Shown here piece by piece: positions 12,607 through 25,929 of a stretch of DNA of 64,000 nucleotides (its first letter is position 1; each line of letters starts with the position of its first letter). The stretch is taken from NCBI RefSeq assembly GCF_031877795.1, contig NC_133934.1:26477716-26541715 (forward strand), in the 5' to 3' direction. The notes below the pieces were generated by a model. The model was given only the letters and a program-made list of their open reading frames with translations, ran no database searches and was not told the DNA's origin. The DNA is from Strix aluco. Its lineage: Eukaryota > Chordata > Aves > Strigiformes > Strigidae. The position numbers and the translations under genes were made by a program.

Positions 12607-15600
12607 CCGCCGGAGCGGCCGGGCCGCGGCCCTGAGGGCCCCTCTCCAGCCGAGCCCCGACCCCGTGGGGCTCTCCTCCTGGGCGGCGGGGGGGCAGCGG
12701 CCGGCTCCGAGGCCGAGGCCTGGGCGGCGTGGGGCCGGCTGCCGGGGTTGCCGGGGAGGGGGCCGCGGGTTGCCGGCTGCAGGGCGGCAGCGCCGTGTGC
12801 GGGAGGGGGAGAGGCATGTTAGTGCTTCCTCACGGAGCTGGGCCGCTCATGGCCGCGCGGGCTTTTCTGGCCGGTCCCTCGGGCAGCCGGTGACGGTCGT
12901 GAGGCCTGAGCGGGCGTGAGACATAAGAAAACAGGGGACAACGGTGCGTGGGGTGGCACGGAGAGTGCTGTGGCGGGTAGGAGCAAATAGCCCTTCTCCG
13001 GGCAGGCGGGCGGCAAGAGCAGCATCCACGCATTGACGTCCAAATTCTTCTTCCTCGTTGTTGGCAAATGAGTTTCTCCAGCATTAATTTAGTTATAAAT
13101 CTTCAGGAGAAACTTGAACACACAGACCGAAGGAGCCCTTGCCAGCCAACGCAGGAAATCCTTCCATGCAAAATGTCTTTATAATTTAATATTCTTTCAT
13201 ATTTCCAAGAGATGGGGTATGTCTGGAAAGTCAGTAGCAAAGTGGGATATATCTGCCTGTTTTGAATCTGCATTATGTGCCCTGCATGTCTGAAGTATGG
13301 GTGGCTAGAAGGTGTTTTCCAGATGCCTGCCCTGTGCAGAGAAGGTGCGTGGCAACTGAAAGATGACTTCTAATTGATTAAGACTAATTTAGGGTCTTCA
13401 GCTGACTATTCTTGGTTACCTGAACCAGCTAAAATTATCATTCATCTCAGTTTTGAAAATCTCTAATGAATTTTCTGTAGAGCAGATCAAAGGCGGGCGG
13501 CTGGGACCAGTCTGCGTGGAAGGATGGGTTTCTCCACAGGGGCTGCGTGTGTGTGACAGGGGCCTTGCTGGGCACAGCAGAGGTGCTGGTGTGGCCTACC
13601 AGTCACACAGGAGAGATGCAGGAGGGCAAGGGGATGGGAAGGGAATAAGTAAGCAGGATTATGGTGAAGTATGCCAAAATCCAGATGTGCAAGGTGTGGA
13701 AGGAAAACATAAAGACTGAGGAGCTCTCAGGTACTTCTGGTGTAACAGCATGTGAATAGGAAACTGCTCTCCTACTCCTGTGTTCCTTGTCTCCCTGCAC
13801 TGTTGTCTTAGGGGAGTTAAAGCCTTGAATGCCCATAGCTTCTGTGAAACCAGCTCAGAAGTGTTATAGTGAAAATGACTGAGAGTTGCCAGGAGCACTT
13901 AGGAGATCTCACACACTGATTTAGAAATCTAGAAGGGTGCTGCCAGACAAGGCATTTAAATCTGGCTGTGAGTCCAGGTTTAGATAAAATGATTCTCTCC
14001 AGACTTAAGGATCGGTGGATTGGGGCATTCACAACAGACAGGTGACCTTAAGAGTGGGATACATGATTCAGTTTTAACAAGGTTGTACTGATTTAATAAA
14101 CAAAGCCAACACCAAGCATTTAATCTTTTTCCTAATCCAAACTTCAGTGGCCATTTAGATTTGCCTTAGAACTGAAGTACTCAGACTAGCTATCAACTCT
14201 TACTTGTTGTCAATAAAATAATATGTACTGTCAGAAGTATTATACCTTTAACAAATCTGTTTTTTCTACCCTTATGTTTATTACATTAGGTACTTTGCTT
14301 CCCAAATCAAATGACTAATACAAACAATTAATTTGGTGTAGATTCCTTATTTTTAATATACTTGTATTAATACAATAAATCAGAAACAAATCCTAGAAGA
14401 TTATTCTGTAACTAAAAAAAAGAAAGTATGTATCAAAAACCTATATGGGCTGTCTTAAATAGAAAAAGAATGCAAGTTAGTAAAAATGATGCAAGAAACA
14501 AATTTAAAGTGACCTTTGCTGAGGTTTTTTTATTACCAAAGCATAAAGCTAGGAAGATGTTAGGCAGGCTTCTCTTTGGGCATAACAGTAGTATTACGGG
14601 TGTTATATTCTAGAAATTTCAACTAAGTCTCAGAACTTCCTGGGTTTTGATGTTTATTTTCAAGTATTATTTTCTTATTACTGAAAAGCAGTATTTTATG
14701 TGTATCATTAATATGACCTACAATGTCATAATGTTTTCTTGTAATCTCGTGATTACAACTTTTTCATGAAGCTACACCATCTTTACCTAGAAATATTTAT
14801 ACAACAGGTCATGAAGTAGGAATAAGAATGAAAAGGTAGAGGGCTGTGTTCCCACAACTTGTTTTTAGTCCAAGGACAAACACAGTGCAGAGCCTCTAGT
14901 ATGCACTTCTAGTCACTTTTATTTTCCACTGAAGAATAAGATAAACTCTTGCATTCTAAGGCATGTGTACAACTGTAACTAACATGTAGTTAGATGTAGT
15001 AGTTCAAAGATTTCATTTGAAAGTGCCAGGCAAAGTTTGCTCATTTAATTAAAATTTTACTTCATCTTGAGCAAGTTGGTTGTGAAGCCCTACACTGGAG
15101 TATTCTTGGTTGTGGACCAAGATCTCTATCTTCTTGCAGACTTTAGATAGTGAAGTTAGCAATTATTGTGGAGTAATGTTCAAAGATTTTTAATTTTCAG
15201 GATTTCATATCCGTAATACAACATAGAAAAAGTCCTGAAATACTTCAGTAGGAAGCTGAACATCTAGAAGTTCACACTGGATTTCTGCTTTCACAGGTAA
15301 CGGTTAGTCAGCAGTATGAGAATTCTGACCACCCTTCAGTGTCAATGTTGTTGGAGTCCTTAGCTATTAAATGCAGGTGCAGTTGCTACTGGTACACTGT
15401 TCCGCTCCTGGAATAATTTGCTGTCTGACTGTAGGTTCTGGTATCAACACAACCTTGCTGACATACCGTAGGTCCACTGAGCAGGAGTATTTTGCCAGCA
15501 TACTAGTGTAAAACTGTCAGAGTGCTCCTAGGATAGCCATTAATTTAGATGCTGTTAGTCAGATATATGGTGTCTTGAATGAGTCTTAGACAAATCCCGA

Positions 15601-18600
15601 TTAGCAGAGTGGTTGAGAGAGGAGTAGGTGCAATTCTGTAAACATGGGATGATTAGGCAATGGCCCATCATTTCTCTGAGGACAAGCTGCAGGGATTCAT
15701 ACTTCTGCACCATTTGAAATTCTAAAGGGCTAAAACAAAGCCTGTGGTTCTGATATCACACCCAATTAAGGGAGGTATGAATGAACACTTAGCTGCCAAT
15801 TAGTGTGAATATATGCATGGTATTTTCAGAATGTGCAAACATAAAAGCTTCAGATAATCTGACCTGTGTACTCTTAATCTGAATAGTCCTGAAATCTGCT
15901 CGCAGATATGATTACGGCTGCTAGTGTCTGGTTTGTTGCCTTTGCTTGTTTGACCTTCACCCTTCTAATTTCAGCAGACAGCTGAGATCTGACTTGGACT
16001 CTGCTTCTTGTACAGCTGTAGCCAGGTTCACATGATCCCTTGGGTTCTAATGGATGGCTCTGTCTAATAATAAGACCCAATCCTTTCGTCTTTATCCAGA
16101 TTTTATTGAGTGCCTACCTGGACAAATTTATGTTGGAATTTATTTACTTCTACTCCCATTATTTTTATTGGAATGTATTTACTCCAATCTGTTGTTTATT
16201 TGTTTATTAATATATTTTAGACTGCCATTGCAAGTGTAATTTATAAGCAGACTGAAATAAAGGGTGCTGAACACTCTTGTGGGACAGTCGTGTGGGGTGC
16301 TTCTTTCTCTGTATCACGTCAGGAGAGTAAAGTACCAAGAAAAGAAGAATTTACTGGTAGGGGAAGTAACGCAGCACAGGGTTTTCAGAACAAAACATCT
16401 TTCAGGTGAAACAGAAGAGAGTATGGAGTGATTACTTTAAGCACAGAAAATCCCTTAATTCATGTTGATTAAATTAAGCTATGTGCATATCTTTCCAGGA
16501 ACAGCTTAACGGTTGTCCTCAGGTCTTTGTTAGTACAGTAAGGGTAGTAATAATGATCAAGAACTAAATAGTCGTATCAAGACAGCAGTGTGTCATGAAC
16601 TGCAGAATAAGTCATATCTGTCAGTCGGCTGGGCAGACAAGTAAGAAATTCTATCTGGTGGGTTAGGAAAACACTTGTCTTCCTAATAATAGCTGTGCTC
16701 TTGAAAGCTTCTGCTTTGCAGAACCAGGTGGTGGAGTGTGGTCCTCCACTATTGAATTTTTTAAGTCACAGTCAAATAGGTCAAGAGGGGAAGGAAAAAA
16801 AAAAAAAAGCTTAATTACTTGTTTTCAACTCTAGCATTTAGCCAGTTTTTGACATCTAGCAGGTTGCTTTCTGGCAGGTTTCTTCCTAATCATGAATGCT
16901 TCCCCCCCTTATGAAAGCCTACTTATTTTTTCAATGATACACATTTTTTCCTGCAATACAGCAGTTCTCTGAACTCAGTAAAAATCAAACCCTGGAAAAT
17001 AATTTTTTGCCCTCAGTTTTACACAGAAGCTTTCTCTCTTAGCTTTCTGACTTTGATATTAGTCCATGTTTCCAGTCATCTTTCCTCTTTGTCCATCTGT
17101 TGATTCTCTCACACATGCAGTTGCACACAGCTCCTCCAGTTAAAATTATAGTTTTATATGTTTGCTTCACTGGATCTTCAGAGATATCTCTGAGGTTTCT
17201 AATTAAACTTTGTAGTGTAGCATATCTTTGATAACAGCACCTAATTGTTTTAACTACCTATTTTTATAAAAGAATTGGTGTTTTTTACATCTGCTGTAAA
17301 TTGAGAAGAGTGGTTACACTCACCTGAGTCAAAGGTGGGTTTCTTCACAATGTGGGTTGCCATAATGAAAGAGCTCCAAAAGGTATCCCATTCCAGAGAG
17401 TATGTGCAGTGAAATTACTCTCATCTAAGAAGAGACCAAGAAGCGTGTTTTGTCCTGAAGACTTACATGTGTCTTCCATGATCTACACTGACAAAGCAAA
17501 TCCATGAAAGGGTGGAGGAGGACTTGTGTGTATTATCTCATGAAGATGGTCAGCTGGAGGCACAAAGGGCTTCCTTGGAAAAGAGAAGCGAGTTCCACAA
17601 CTTGCTGATTTTTCATGTTCTGAATAAAGGGAAGGACCAAATATGTATGGATTATATACTCCTTTGAAACTGATCCCTACCCATATCTAAATATTATTTT
17701 GCTCTGGTTTCAGACAGCATAACTTTCTCCTGTGCTGTCTGAAACTGTCCTTATTTTGAGTCATACTTGGAAATAGGGCAGTTATACTTGCCACCAGACT
17801 TTTGTGGTATCAAGGCATGTTCAGAAATGACAAGAATTATCATTGTCAGTATATTTAAGCCATTGTGAAAAAGTGTATCCTAGCGAATACACTTGTAATT
17901 TACAAAATACTGTATTGACTGAACAATTGCACTTGTTTCCTTTGCTTGCAAGTAAAGCAAAATCAATTTATTGGCACCTGCATATTGGTGATTTCATAGG
18001 AGAATTTTTAGAAGCCTCCTTGATCTATTGCTAGTTTTGAGCATTCAGAAACTGAAGTCACAGCAGCCTACTGCGTGCCATCTATCCACCTCCTTTCTAG
18101 CTGCTCTCTTTTACGATGACTTGTCACCATTCACTCCATAATTACATTCTCAAGGTTATTTCCATCTCTACTCCTGATGTGTCCAAAGCACATACATTTA
18201 TACCTATTCATTTCTGACAGCCAAGTCTACTTTTCTCCAATAATATATTTAATATGAGCATTTATCATCTTTTCTGCCCAGGAGATATGCAAGGGTCTTC
18301 ACTTGCACCACATCTCAAAAGCTTCAATTTTCTTCCTGTCACTATCAATAATTTCACAGAATTCACATTCATAAGTTGCTACAGTGAAAAATTAAGCATT
18401 TCACCAGTCAAATCTTTCTATTTTTTTAGGTGAAATGTTTTTTTTTCAGGCTTTTGTAAGGGAAGCCATGGGTGGATCAACTATTCTTCAGATTTTTCCA
18501 GTTTCTATTGGACAGTTTCTGATTGGATAAATTTGATCCCAGGTAATTGAATTTATGAACAATCTCTGTAGCTAGACCATTAAGCATGAAGTTAGCTTAT

Positions 18601-21600
18601 ATTCTATTTTTATTAATTAAGTAAAGTTATTGTATTTATGGCACACTCAAAAATAGCCTGTATTTTTCATTAGCCTCTTATTGACTCTCTAATACTTGCT
18701 GCACAGCAGAAGCAGTTGTGACAAAGAGCATTACGGCATCAGTCGAAGGTCACTTAAAAGGATTCCATCCATTTCAAATTTAACTTTTCCATTCTGTAAA
18801 AACCTTCCCAGATTTTTTTTTTTTCCCCCAGCCAGGCTGCAAGGAAATCTGCAGTTACTCATAGCTGTAATAAAGGTGTATGACTCTTTATGTTTGCTTG
18901 GTATTTTTTCAAATAACAAGACAGATTTGGGGAATTTCTGAGTGTATGGGACTGCTTAGAGGAAATACCACTGAGGAAACTGGGAAAAGTTTGGTAATTA
19001 GCCCATGGCAGCTACCTACTGGAGGGAAGACAGTATGAGTAGAGCCTCTCCCTCTCCCCCATTAGATAAGAACTGTCTCATGATCTGTTAAAAAACGAGA
19101 ACATGTGTGGTACTAACAAATTCTAATTAAGCTCCTTCATGAAATGTATCGATTGTATTTGTGATGCTGCTGTTCCTAATTCTTTCACAGATACGATGTC
19201 TGCTGCTCGCAGTGAAGAAAAGAATGATAAGAAACTTTACAAATGAATATGAACTTGGAATTTACCATTATGGTCAAAGAAAGATATTTGATGAATGGAT
19301 CTGCAGTCTCAGAGCTGTACTGTAATGATGGGGTCATTTCAGGATGATGGATAGGTATGTGGTGTACTATTCAGAGGCTTAAAAAGGGGTTGCATTTATC
19401 AAACTCAGGGAGGCATCAAAGTGTTTGGGTATGATTCTGTGAGCAATAGAATCATTACAGTTTGCCTTTGAACAAAGTCAGGAAATGTATTGATCATATA
19501 GGTTTATGCTGCTAGGAAAGCAACTAATGATGGTTCAGTCAATGTGTTTTGTGAATGGCTTCAAGGGATAATAATTAAAATGTTACACCACTACACCATT
19601 TGGGAACTTGAATGTGGAAGTTGGAATTTCAAACCCTTGTAAAGAACAATTTGCATTTGAATTTACAAAATAAAATTACTTCTTTGGATTGTGCAGCTTT
19701 GTTCACTTCATCCTTACGATTCCACTTCAGTTAACGCACTGGATATTTTCATCCACACAGGTCATCAGCCAGCATGACAGAGGAGCACACTGACAACATA
19801 GTGATCCAGAAGCAGGGAATACTGAGTATCAGTGGAGGATGATTTTCCTAAATTCAGGATATGTGGCAGCAGAGAAGGTAACTAAGGTTCTTTGAGTCAG
19901 TACTTGAATGGGTATTTAACAAAGCAGACAAGGAATTAGTGTCTGAAGAGAGGACAGAGTATCAGGTATTGAGTAGACAAAGCCAGAAGTAGGCTAGACA
20001 AGGGAAGAGCATATATAGAAATGAGAAGAGTGTAGTCTTGACAAACGTGAATGCTTAGTAATACAAAAGCTGGTTCACAATAGTCAGATTTCTAACCAAA
20101 AATTCTCCATGATGGAATATAAAAAAGTCCATGATGGTAGAGTGATCGCTGAAGGTGATGATATTAAATGCCAGCAGAGGGATTACTACTTGTAAGTAGA
20201 CTGATACGTATCCACTTACAATTTCACCAACATTTAATACCACTATTTATATCCTATCTGAATTTGGCAAGGCAGCTGTGTGCTCTGTGTAATACACTGT
20301 AACTACACTGTATCAAGCACATAAACACTTGCTTTCTTACTCTGTACTGTTCTTTTTATCTTCCAGACACTGCATACTTATACCTAATCATTTTTATTTT
20401 CAGGGAAGCGCGTGCTAAAATTGTAAACTTCCTTTATTTGAGACCATTAAAGAGAGAGACAGAGACTTTTGGCCAGCATGTGAACATTTAAGTCACTACT
20501 TCAGATGTACTCAGTTTTTGCTTATGGAATGCCACTGATCTATATTTAATCAATACTTTTTAAACTTCCTTCAAGATCTGCTCAGCAGCCACCTCTAACC
20601 CAGCACACGATGAAGAAAACTTGAGTGAACCAGTTTTTTCATCCATTTTCAGTATCATCTAGCTTGACACTGCCTGGATGCACTCTCTTAGGCTTGTATC
20701 CTTGCTTCAAAAACTGTAACAGTATGTTCTCTCACACAGCTTCATAGTAAAAAAGATTTAAATTAAAAAATATGTCAACAAGTCTATTGGATTCTATCAC
20801 ATTCTGAATATACTAAGAGAACAGAATGATGTTACTTCTAGGAGAGAAAAACTTTAGCAATAGATCCTTAAATACCCTAAGGAAGCAGCTTCATATAGCA
20901 AGTAAGAACACTAAAGGAAGTACACAAATGCTGAAGTAATCTATGAATAAAAAAATGCAAGGGCTTTATATTTTCCTGAATTTAAGAAATTTGCAATAAT
21001 AGTCTGTCTTACCACACCTTTATTTTGGTGTTTGTCTCTGTGCTCCTTTCTAAAAGGTTTGTCCCTTGGCCCATGGCTGGGTATGAGAAATGTGAACACA
21101 AGAAAAGGTATGAAGGAACAGGAGAAATAGGAGGAGCAAAGATGAACACATGTGCTAGAGAATCTGCAGCTGGCTGAGCATTAGGGAGTTTCACGTGAGC
21201 AAACAAAAAATGTAGAAATAGAAGATGAAATAAATAGCCTTGAGTGAATTGCAAGTGTATCTTAAATATCATAATTTGTGATCAGCAAGTACAGTTTTGC
21301 CAAATTCAAGCTGAACTGGAGAAATCAAATTCTGAGAACAATATCATTAAATGTTCTGTTATATATCTTAAAATTAGTTACACCTACAGTTCATATTTAC
21401 TTAATATAAAGACGCCTGTCAAGTTTGATTTTGGCTTTGCATATTTGGAAGCTACAAAACCAATCTTTTCTGAAACTAGCTGAACAAACTTGCAAGAAGA
21501 TTTTTAAAAAACAGAACATACTGTTAAAATTCAGAGTTAAAAAGTGGATTTCTTTTGTCCCCTGTTTACATATGAAGGGGAGATCCGGGTCAACTGGAGA

Positions 21601-22868
21601 GCTACATCAAATATATTGGAGCTTTTGTTTCTGTGTACATGACCTGCCTGCTGTTTTGATGCTGCCATGTAAATGTCTTCTTGCTGAGTCTGGGGAGGAA
21701 CATATGTGTGACAGTGGCTGCAGTTGCACTTGGGACTGACGCAGCCTGCCATCCCAAAGGGGTGAACCTGTCTGTGAAGAGTGTTGAAAGGTAAATGAAA
21801 CAAACTTAACTTGTGGAAGTGGTGTTTGTTTTCTATTTCAGTCCTAATAATAGGTTTAAATGTAATCCACATAGGGATTTGCTTGTATGTGTCTTTGATC
21901 ACTGCTGAATTTGAAAAGTAGATGTATAACCAGCAACAATTAGGAGAGTCCAAAAACATTTGCCTTTAAGAGTCATCAGAGTCACAAACTGCATAATGCT
22001 GCTGAGAAAAATAATTACCAACATGTGTATGGATGAGGGGGAAATTGGCAATTTGTTCTGCTAAGTATTTAACCTTTTAATTTTCTACTCTTCAGGACTG
22101 TTTAGTATATATAGTTTATTTTTTGTATGTGGAAAATAGGCAAGTTTATAACAAACACTGATGTAAAGATAAAATTCTTACTTGGTTTTGAGGTACGCAT
22201 TGTTCTCTCCTAACCATCACCACTGCACAGAAGAAGAAATCATAGCTCAGAAATTGAAGGACTACATAGAAAATATGAACTACTCCCATTTCAGTGTTCT
22301 TTTAAGTTAATGTGTTCTTTCTTCCAGGTTTTGTGGAATGTAAACAGAGGAATAAAGTAATTGAAAGAGTTCAGTGTTTGATCATCTATTTGAAGAAAGC
22401 TTAAACATGTTTTCATGCTGGCTGTATCAACTGTTTTCGGGGTTTTGTTTTTGGGTTTTTTTTAGTAAGTTGTCTATTACAGATGGGCCCAGATCCAAAT
22501 TACACCACCTCTGCTCCATCCTGAATTGTGTGTATGAACTTAATCTAGTTACAGATACCAATCTGAATGTCATGAGCTAGGGCAGGGTGAGGTGGAGCTT
22601 GTCTTAAGATCTGACTCCCTTGTTCTCTGGACTTGGATTTGGCATGAATTTGGCCGGTCCCAGCTAACTAATTTTCACCTGGTCCCCAAATAAATCAGAA
22701 ACTACACTGTCCTGTTGCAAGGAGTGACTGTCATTTTATGTCTCTGGCTTTCTAAATTTGAGTTTCTTCTGTTGCTGATATTATTCACTGGGAAAAAATG
22801 TGGCCCCATTTCCAGTGACAGAGGGTGTGAAATAAAAAGTAGAAGTGATAGGTGGATTTTAAAGGGAC

Positions 22869-22889
22869 CAAACAAACAAACAAACAAAA
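22869..22889. repeat. (CAAA)5 microsatellite
   Basis: Five consecutive CAAA units lie in intergenic DNA. Confidence 0.9.
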
Positions 22890-24210
22890 GAGGGTCAGAA
22901 TTTACAGGAAAGCAAAAGAAGGCCTTGTTCCCCATTCATTAGTGACCAAATAGCCATGGAGTCGGTTTCATATCTAAATAATTAGGTTCTATCATGTGAC
23001 AAAGAGTCACATACTGAACAAAGGATTTCCTTAAAAAAAAAGAAAAGTAGTCTATACAGCTGTTTTTAAATGCACATCACTCTCTGCTCCCTTCCCCCAT
23101 CTACTTGGCTTCTTGTTTCAGCCTAAGACATGAAGCATACAAGTTATTCAAGTTTACAAACTAGTTAGTGAAATTTAATTCATAAATGAGTGCTAGTGGG
23201 TTTAGACCATAACAAGTTCCCTAATTTATTTTTATAAGCAGTTGGAGTAATTCACAGATGTTTGTGACAGAGGTCAAGCACAAGGGTTGCTGTAGCTAGA
23301 CAGCTTTTATGTAACAAATGGTGAGTGAGGAAAATTGACACTAAGCAGGATACCTGCAAGATACTTATATATCGTAGATTTTTTAAGCCACTGAATTGTG
23401 TGGTATCAGAAAATTTTGTAAAATACGCAAGTCTAGATAGGATCTGTACTTGGAAATAAGGCCTCTATGAAACTCTTTGGGGACAGAAATAAGACAGCTT
23501 TTTATATTGTTTTAATCTTTTATTAATCGAAGGTCAGTCACGGTGAGGTAAATGGATTTGTAAATCACTTATGATTGGCAAGCAATTAACTTCTGGTAAA
23601 TGAATTGTACAGACAATGGAGAAGAGTCTATCTTCACAGGTAAAAGCATTTGTTCATTCAAGTGACATTAACAGATGATTGAAACTTGCCTAAAATTCAG
23701 GCTTGTACTTAACATTAGATCTACTTAGAAATTCCGTTCTGCAGCAAGGTCCAATGTTTTAACATTTGAGAATTTCTGAATCGGAGCAAACAATAGACAT
23801 CCCAAAACTTCTGGTAGAATGAAAGTACTGGGTTTTACTTAGAATCACTGAAAAGTTTTAATGATTTTTTTTCCAGTATTTTAGTAAAGTGAAATGGACC
23901 GATAATCTTTAACATCATAAACCCCATAAAATACGAAAATACTTAAAAGAAGCCAAAATTTTACTAGAAATAATATTACATAGTCAAAAGAAAACAGTAA
24001 TGGATAGATTTTTTTCCTTTTCTTTATAATGTCAAATTGACTTTTTCAATAAATGGTTTGGTTTTGAGCGTTTAATTCTGCATCTCAGCATGACTTGGTC
24101 ACAGTAAGTTAGTTCTGTCTTAACCTAGAAAATTTTAGTCCAGTTCAAAATCAGTGCTGTACTCCAAAAAACAACTGCCTGAAGGCAGTTAACCTTGCAG
24201 ATTGGACACA

Positions 24211-24243
24211 CCTCCCCACCCCACCCCCCCCACCCCCCCCCCC
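24211..24243. repeat. C-rich tract with G-quadruplex potential on the minus strand
   Basis: Cytosine runs of 4, 4, 7 and 11 or more are separated by single A residues. The minus strand therefore carries four or more long G runs with one-base loops, a strong G-quadruplex pattern. It stands alone in AT-rich intergenic DNA. Confidence 0.85.
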
Positions 24244-24752
24244 GGAGATTTTCTGTCCTGGGGCAGTTTTGTTCTTACAGCTCTGGCTTTACCATTGAAT
24301 AGAGGCCATTAATGATACTCTTCATTGGAAACGTCCTGTTTCTTGATCAGCATACAACAATTGTTGTGTAAAAAACAGTAAGTAAACTTTCACATCCTGG
24401 TCAAATTCCAGTTCAGATAACAGCACCCTGCTTAGAGTTCCGACAGTTTCAACTGGGTAGTATCCGTTAACCTGCTGGGTGGTATTGCATGGTGTAGTTA
24501 AACAGCTGTTGCATTTTGTTTGAGAGGTGGTCTCAGCTAACTGATGTATAAAGTGGATCCTCCATGGCTGGTTTTACAAGACATTTCGGGGATGGTAAAA
24601 GTTACAGAAATGTCAAACATTATTCATTTTTTTTTTCTGTTAAGCTTCATCTAATTACTTCAGTGATATAAATGAAATCTGATTTTTTAAAATAATACAG
24701 ATATGCAGTTTTACTGCTAGCCTTGTTCTTAGACCATGTCTCAAATACTCAA

Positions 24753-24777
24753 ATCTCTAAGATCTCTAAGATCTCTG
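24753..24777. repeat. 9-bp tandem repeat
   Basis: The unit ATCTCTAAG is repeated about 2.7 times in intergenic DNA. The array is short and probably arose by slippage. Confidence 0.8.
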
Positions 24778-25913
24778 ATATTAAATTTGCCGTGGGATAG
24801 GATCAATGCAGTTTTAAAAAATAAAGGCAGTGATATTCAACAGATAAAAACATGACAGTTACAATGGAAGTCAGCTTTTTACTTTTTATCATGTGCCAAG
24901 GAAGCATATTAGGCATTGTTTGGTTTTCCTTTCTGCAGTTTAAACAGATCAGGATGGATTTTTGATATCCATGAAATTTGACATATCAGATTGATAAAAA
25001 TAGCATAGCAGAGAACATCCAATACAGGAATCAGATTCACCACAAATCGAAACTGAAGTGTGAGCTTATTCCAAATTCAGGAGGTCCTTGTAGCACTGAG
25101 GCTTCTGTCAGCTGTATAAGCATGACCTCATTCTTTGCTTGCAGAGAAGGTACAATTAAGTATAATTCTTTACTTCTTGGATTACAGCATTTATTGTCAT
25201 CATGTCTCTGCATCTCCTTTCCGAAAGCCCAAACATCTTTGTAGTTTGTATGTTCTGGCGATGTTTAGTATATCAGGTGTAATAAGCAAATTTGATTTCT
25301 GTTTTGCAATATATCTGGAGTATCTCATCCAAATGAAGACTAGTAATATGCTGCTTTAGAATGCCTTTAAACAAGAATTTGAAAATTTACAACTATTAAC
25401 GTTCAGCAGTAACCTTGTAAACTCCTCTGATAGTTTACTGATGGGTAGGTGAATCAAAGTACTGATTTGTTAAGCAACTTTTCAATTCATTAGTGGTAAT
25501 CTGGAATTAGGGTCACCCGCTCACCTAAAAAATGTGATCCTATTGAGACCATCAGAATTTTTACTCTTGTCTTCAGTGGGGCAAAAATTGCCCCATGATC
25601 TAGATTTTTTTCTGCTTCTAAATACTATTTTTTCCCCATTTAAAATAATGCTGAAATAGAACCCTGTATAAAGGGAATTAAGGCATTATTTTAATATAGG
25701 TGTAGTAAAAATGTACTATTTGGAATGAAAAAATGTGTATGTGAATTAACTAAAATTACTGCAGTGATACCAACCTGTTTCTGCAGTTAACTATGGAATC
25801 GATAGCTATGTGGAACAGAAGATCAATATACTTCAAGTATAGAAACCAGATATGGAGTTCCTTTATGGAGATAAAACACCACAATTCACTAAGTCAAATG
25901 ACTTAAATCTGAA

Positions 25914-25929
25914 GGGGGGGGGGGGGGGG
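25914..25929. repeat. G16 homopolymer
   Basis: Sixteen consecutive G bases lie in AT-rich intergenic DNA. The true length may differ, because such runs are prone to sequencing error. Confidence 0.85.

Larger units (their letters stand above)
11360..12900. promoter_or_regulatory. PDS5A: CpG island / promoter of PDS5A
   Basis: GC content and CpG density rise abruptly here against AT-rich flanks, with many GC boxes (GGGCGG and CCGCCC) on both strands. This is a typical TATA-less CpG-island promoter for a broadly expressed gene. It contains a GGGA-rich tract, GCG repeats, a palindromic E2F-like site at 12595-12606, and the 132-bp block shared in inverted form with the N4BP2 island. The long open frames through the island on both strands follow from the lack of AT-rich stop codons and are not taken as genes. 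The edges are approximate. Confidence 0.85.

Noticed and set aside
21537-21959. 140-codon minus-strand frame in intergenic DNA
   Set aside because: Low-complexity His/Phe/Lys composition, no family resemblance, overlapped by an equally plain frame on the other strand.
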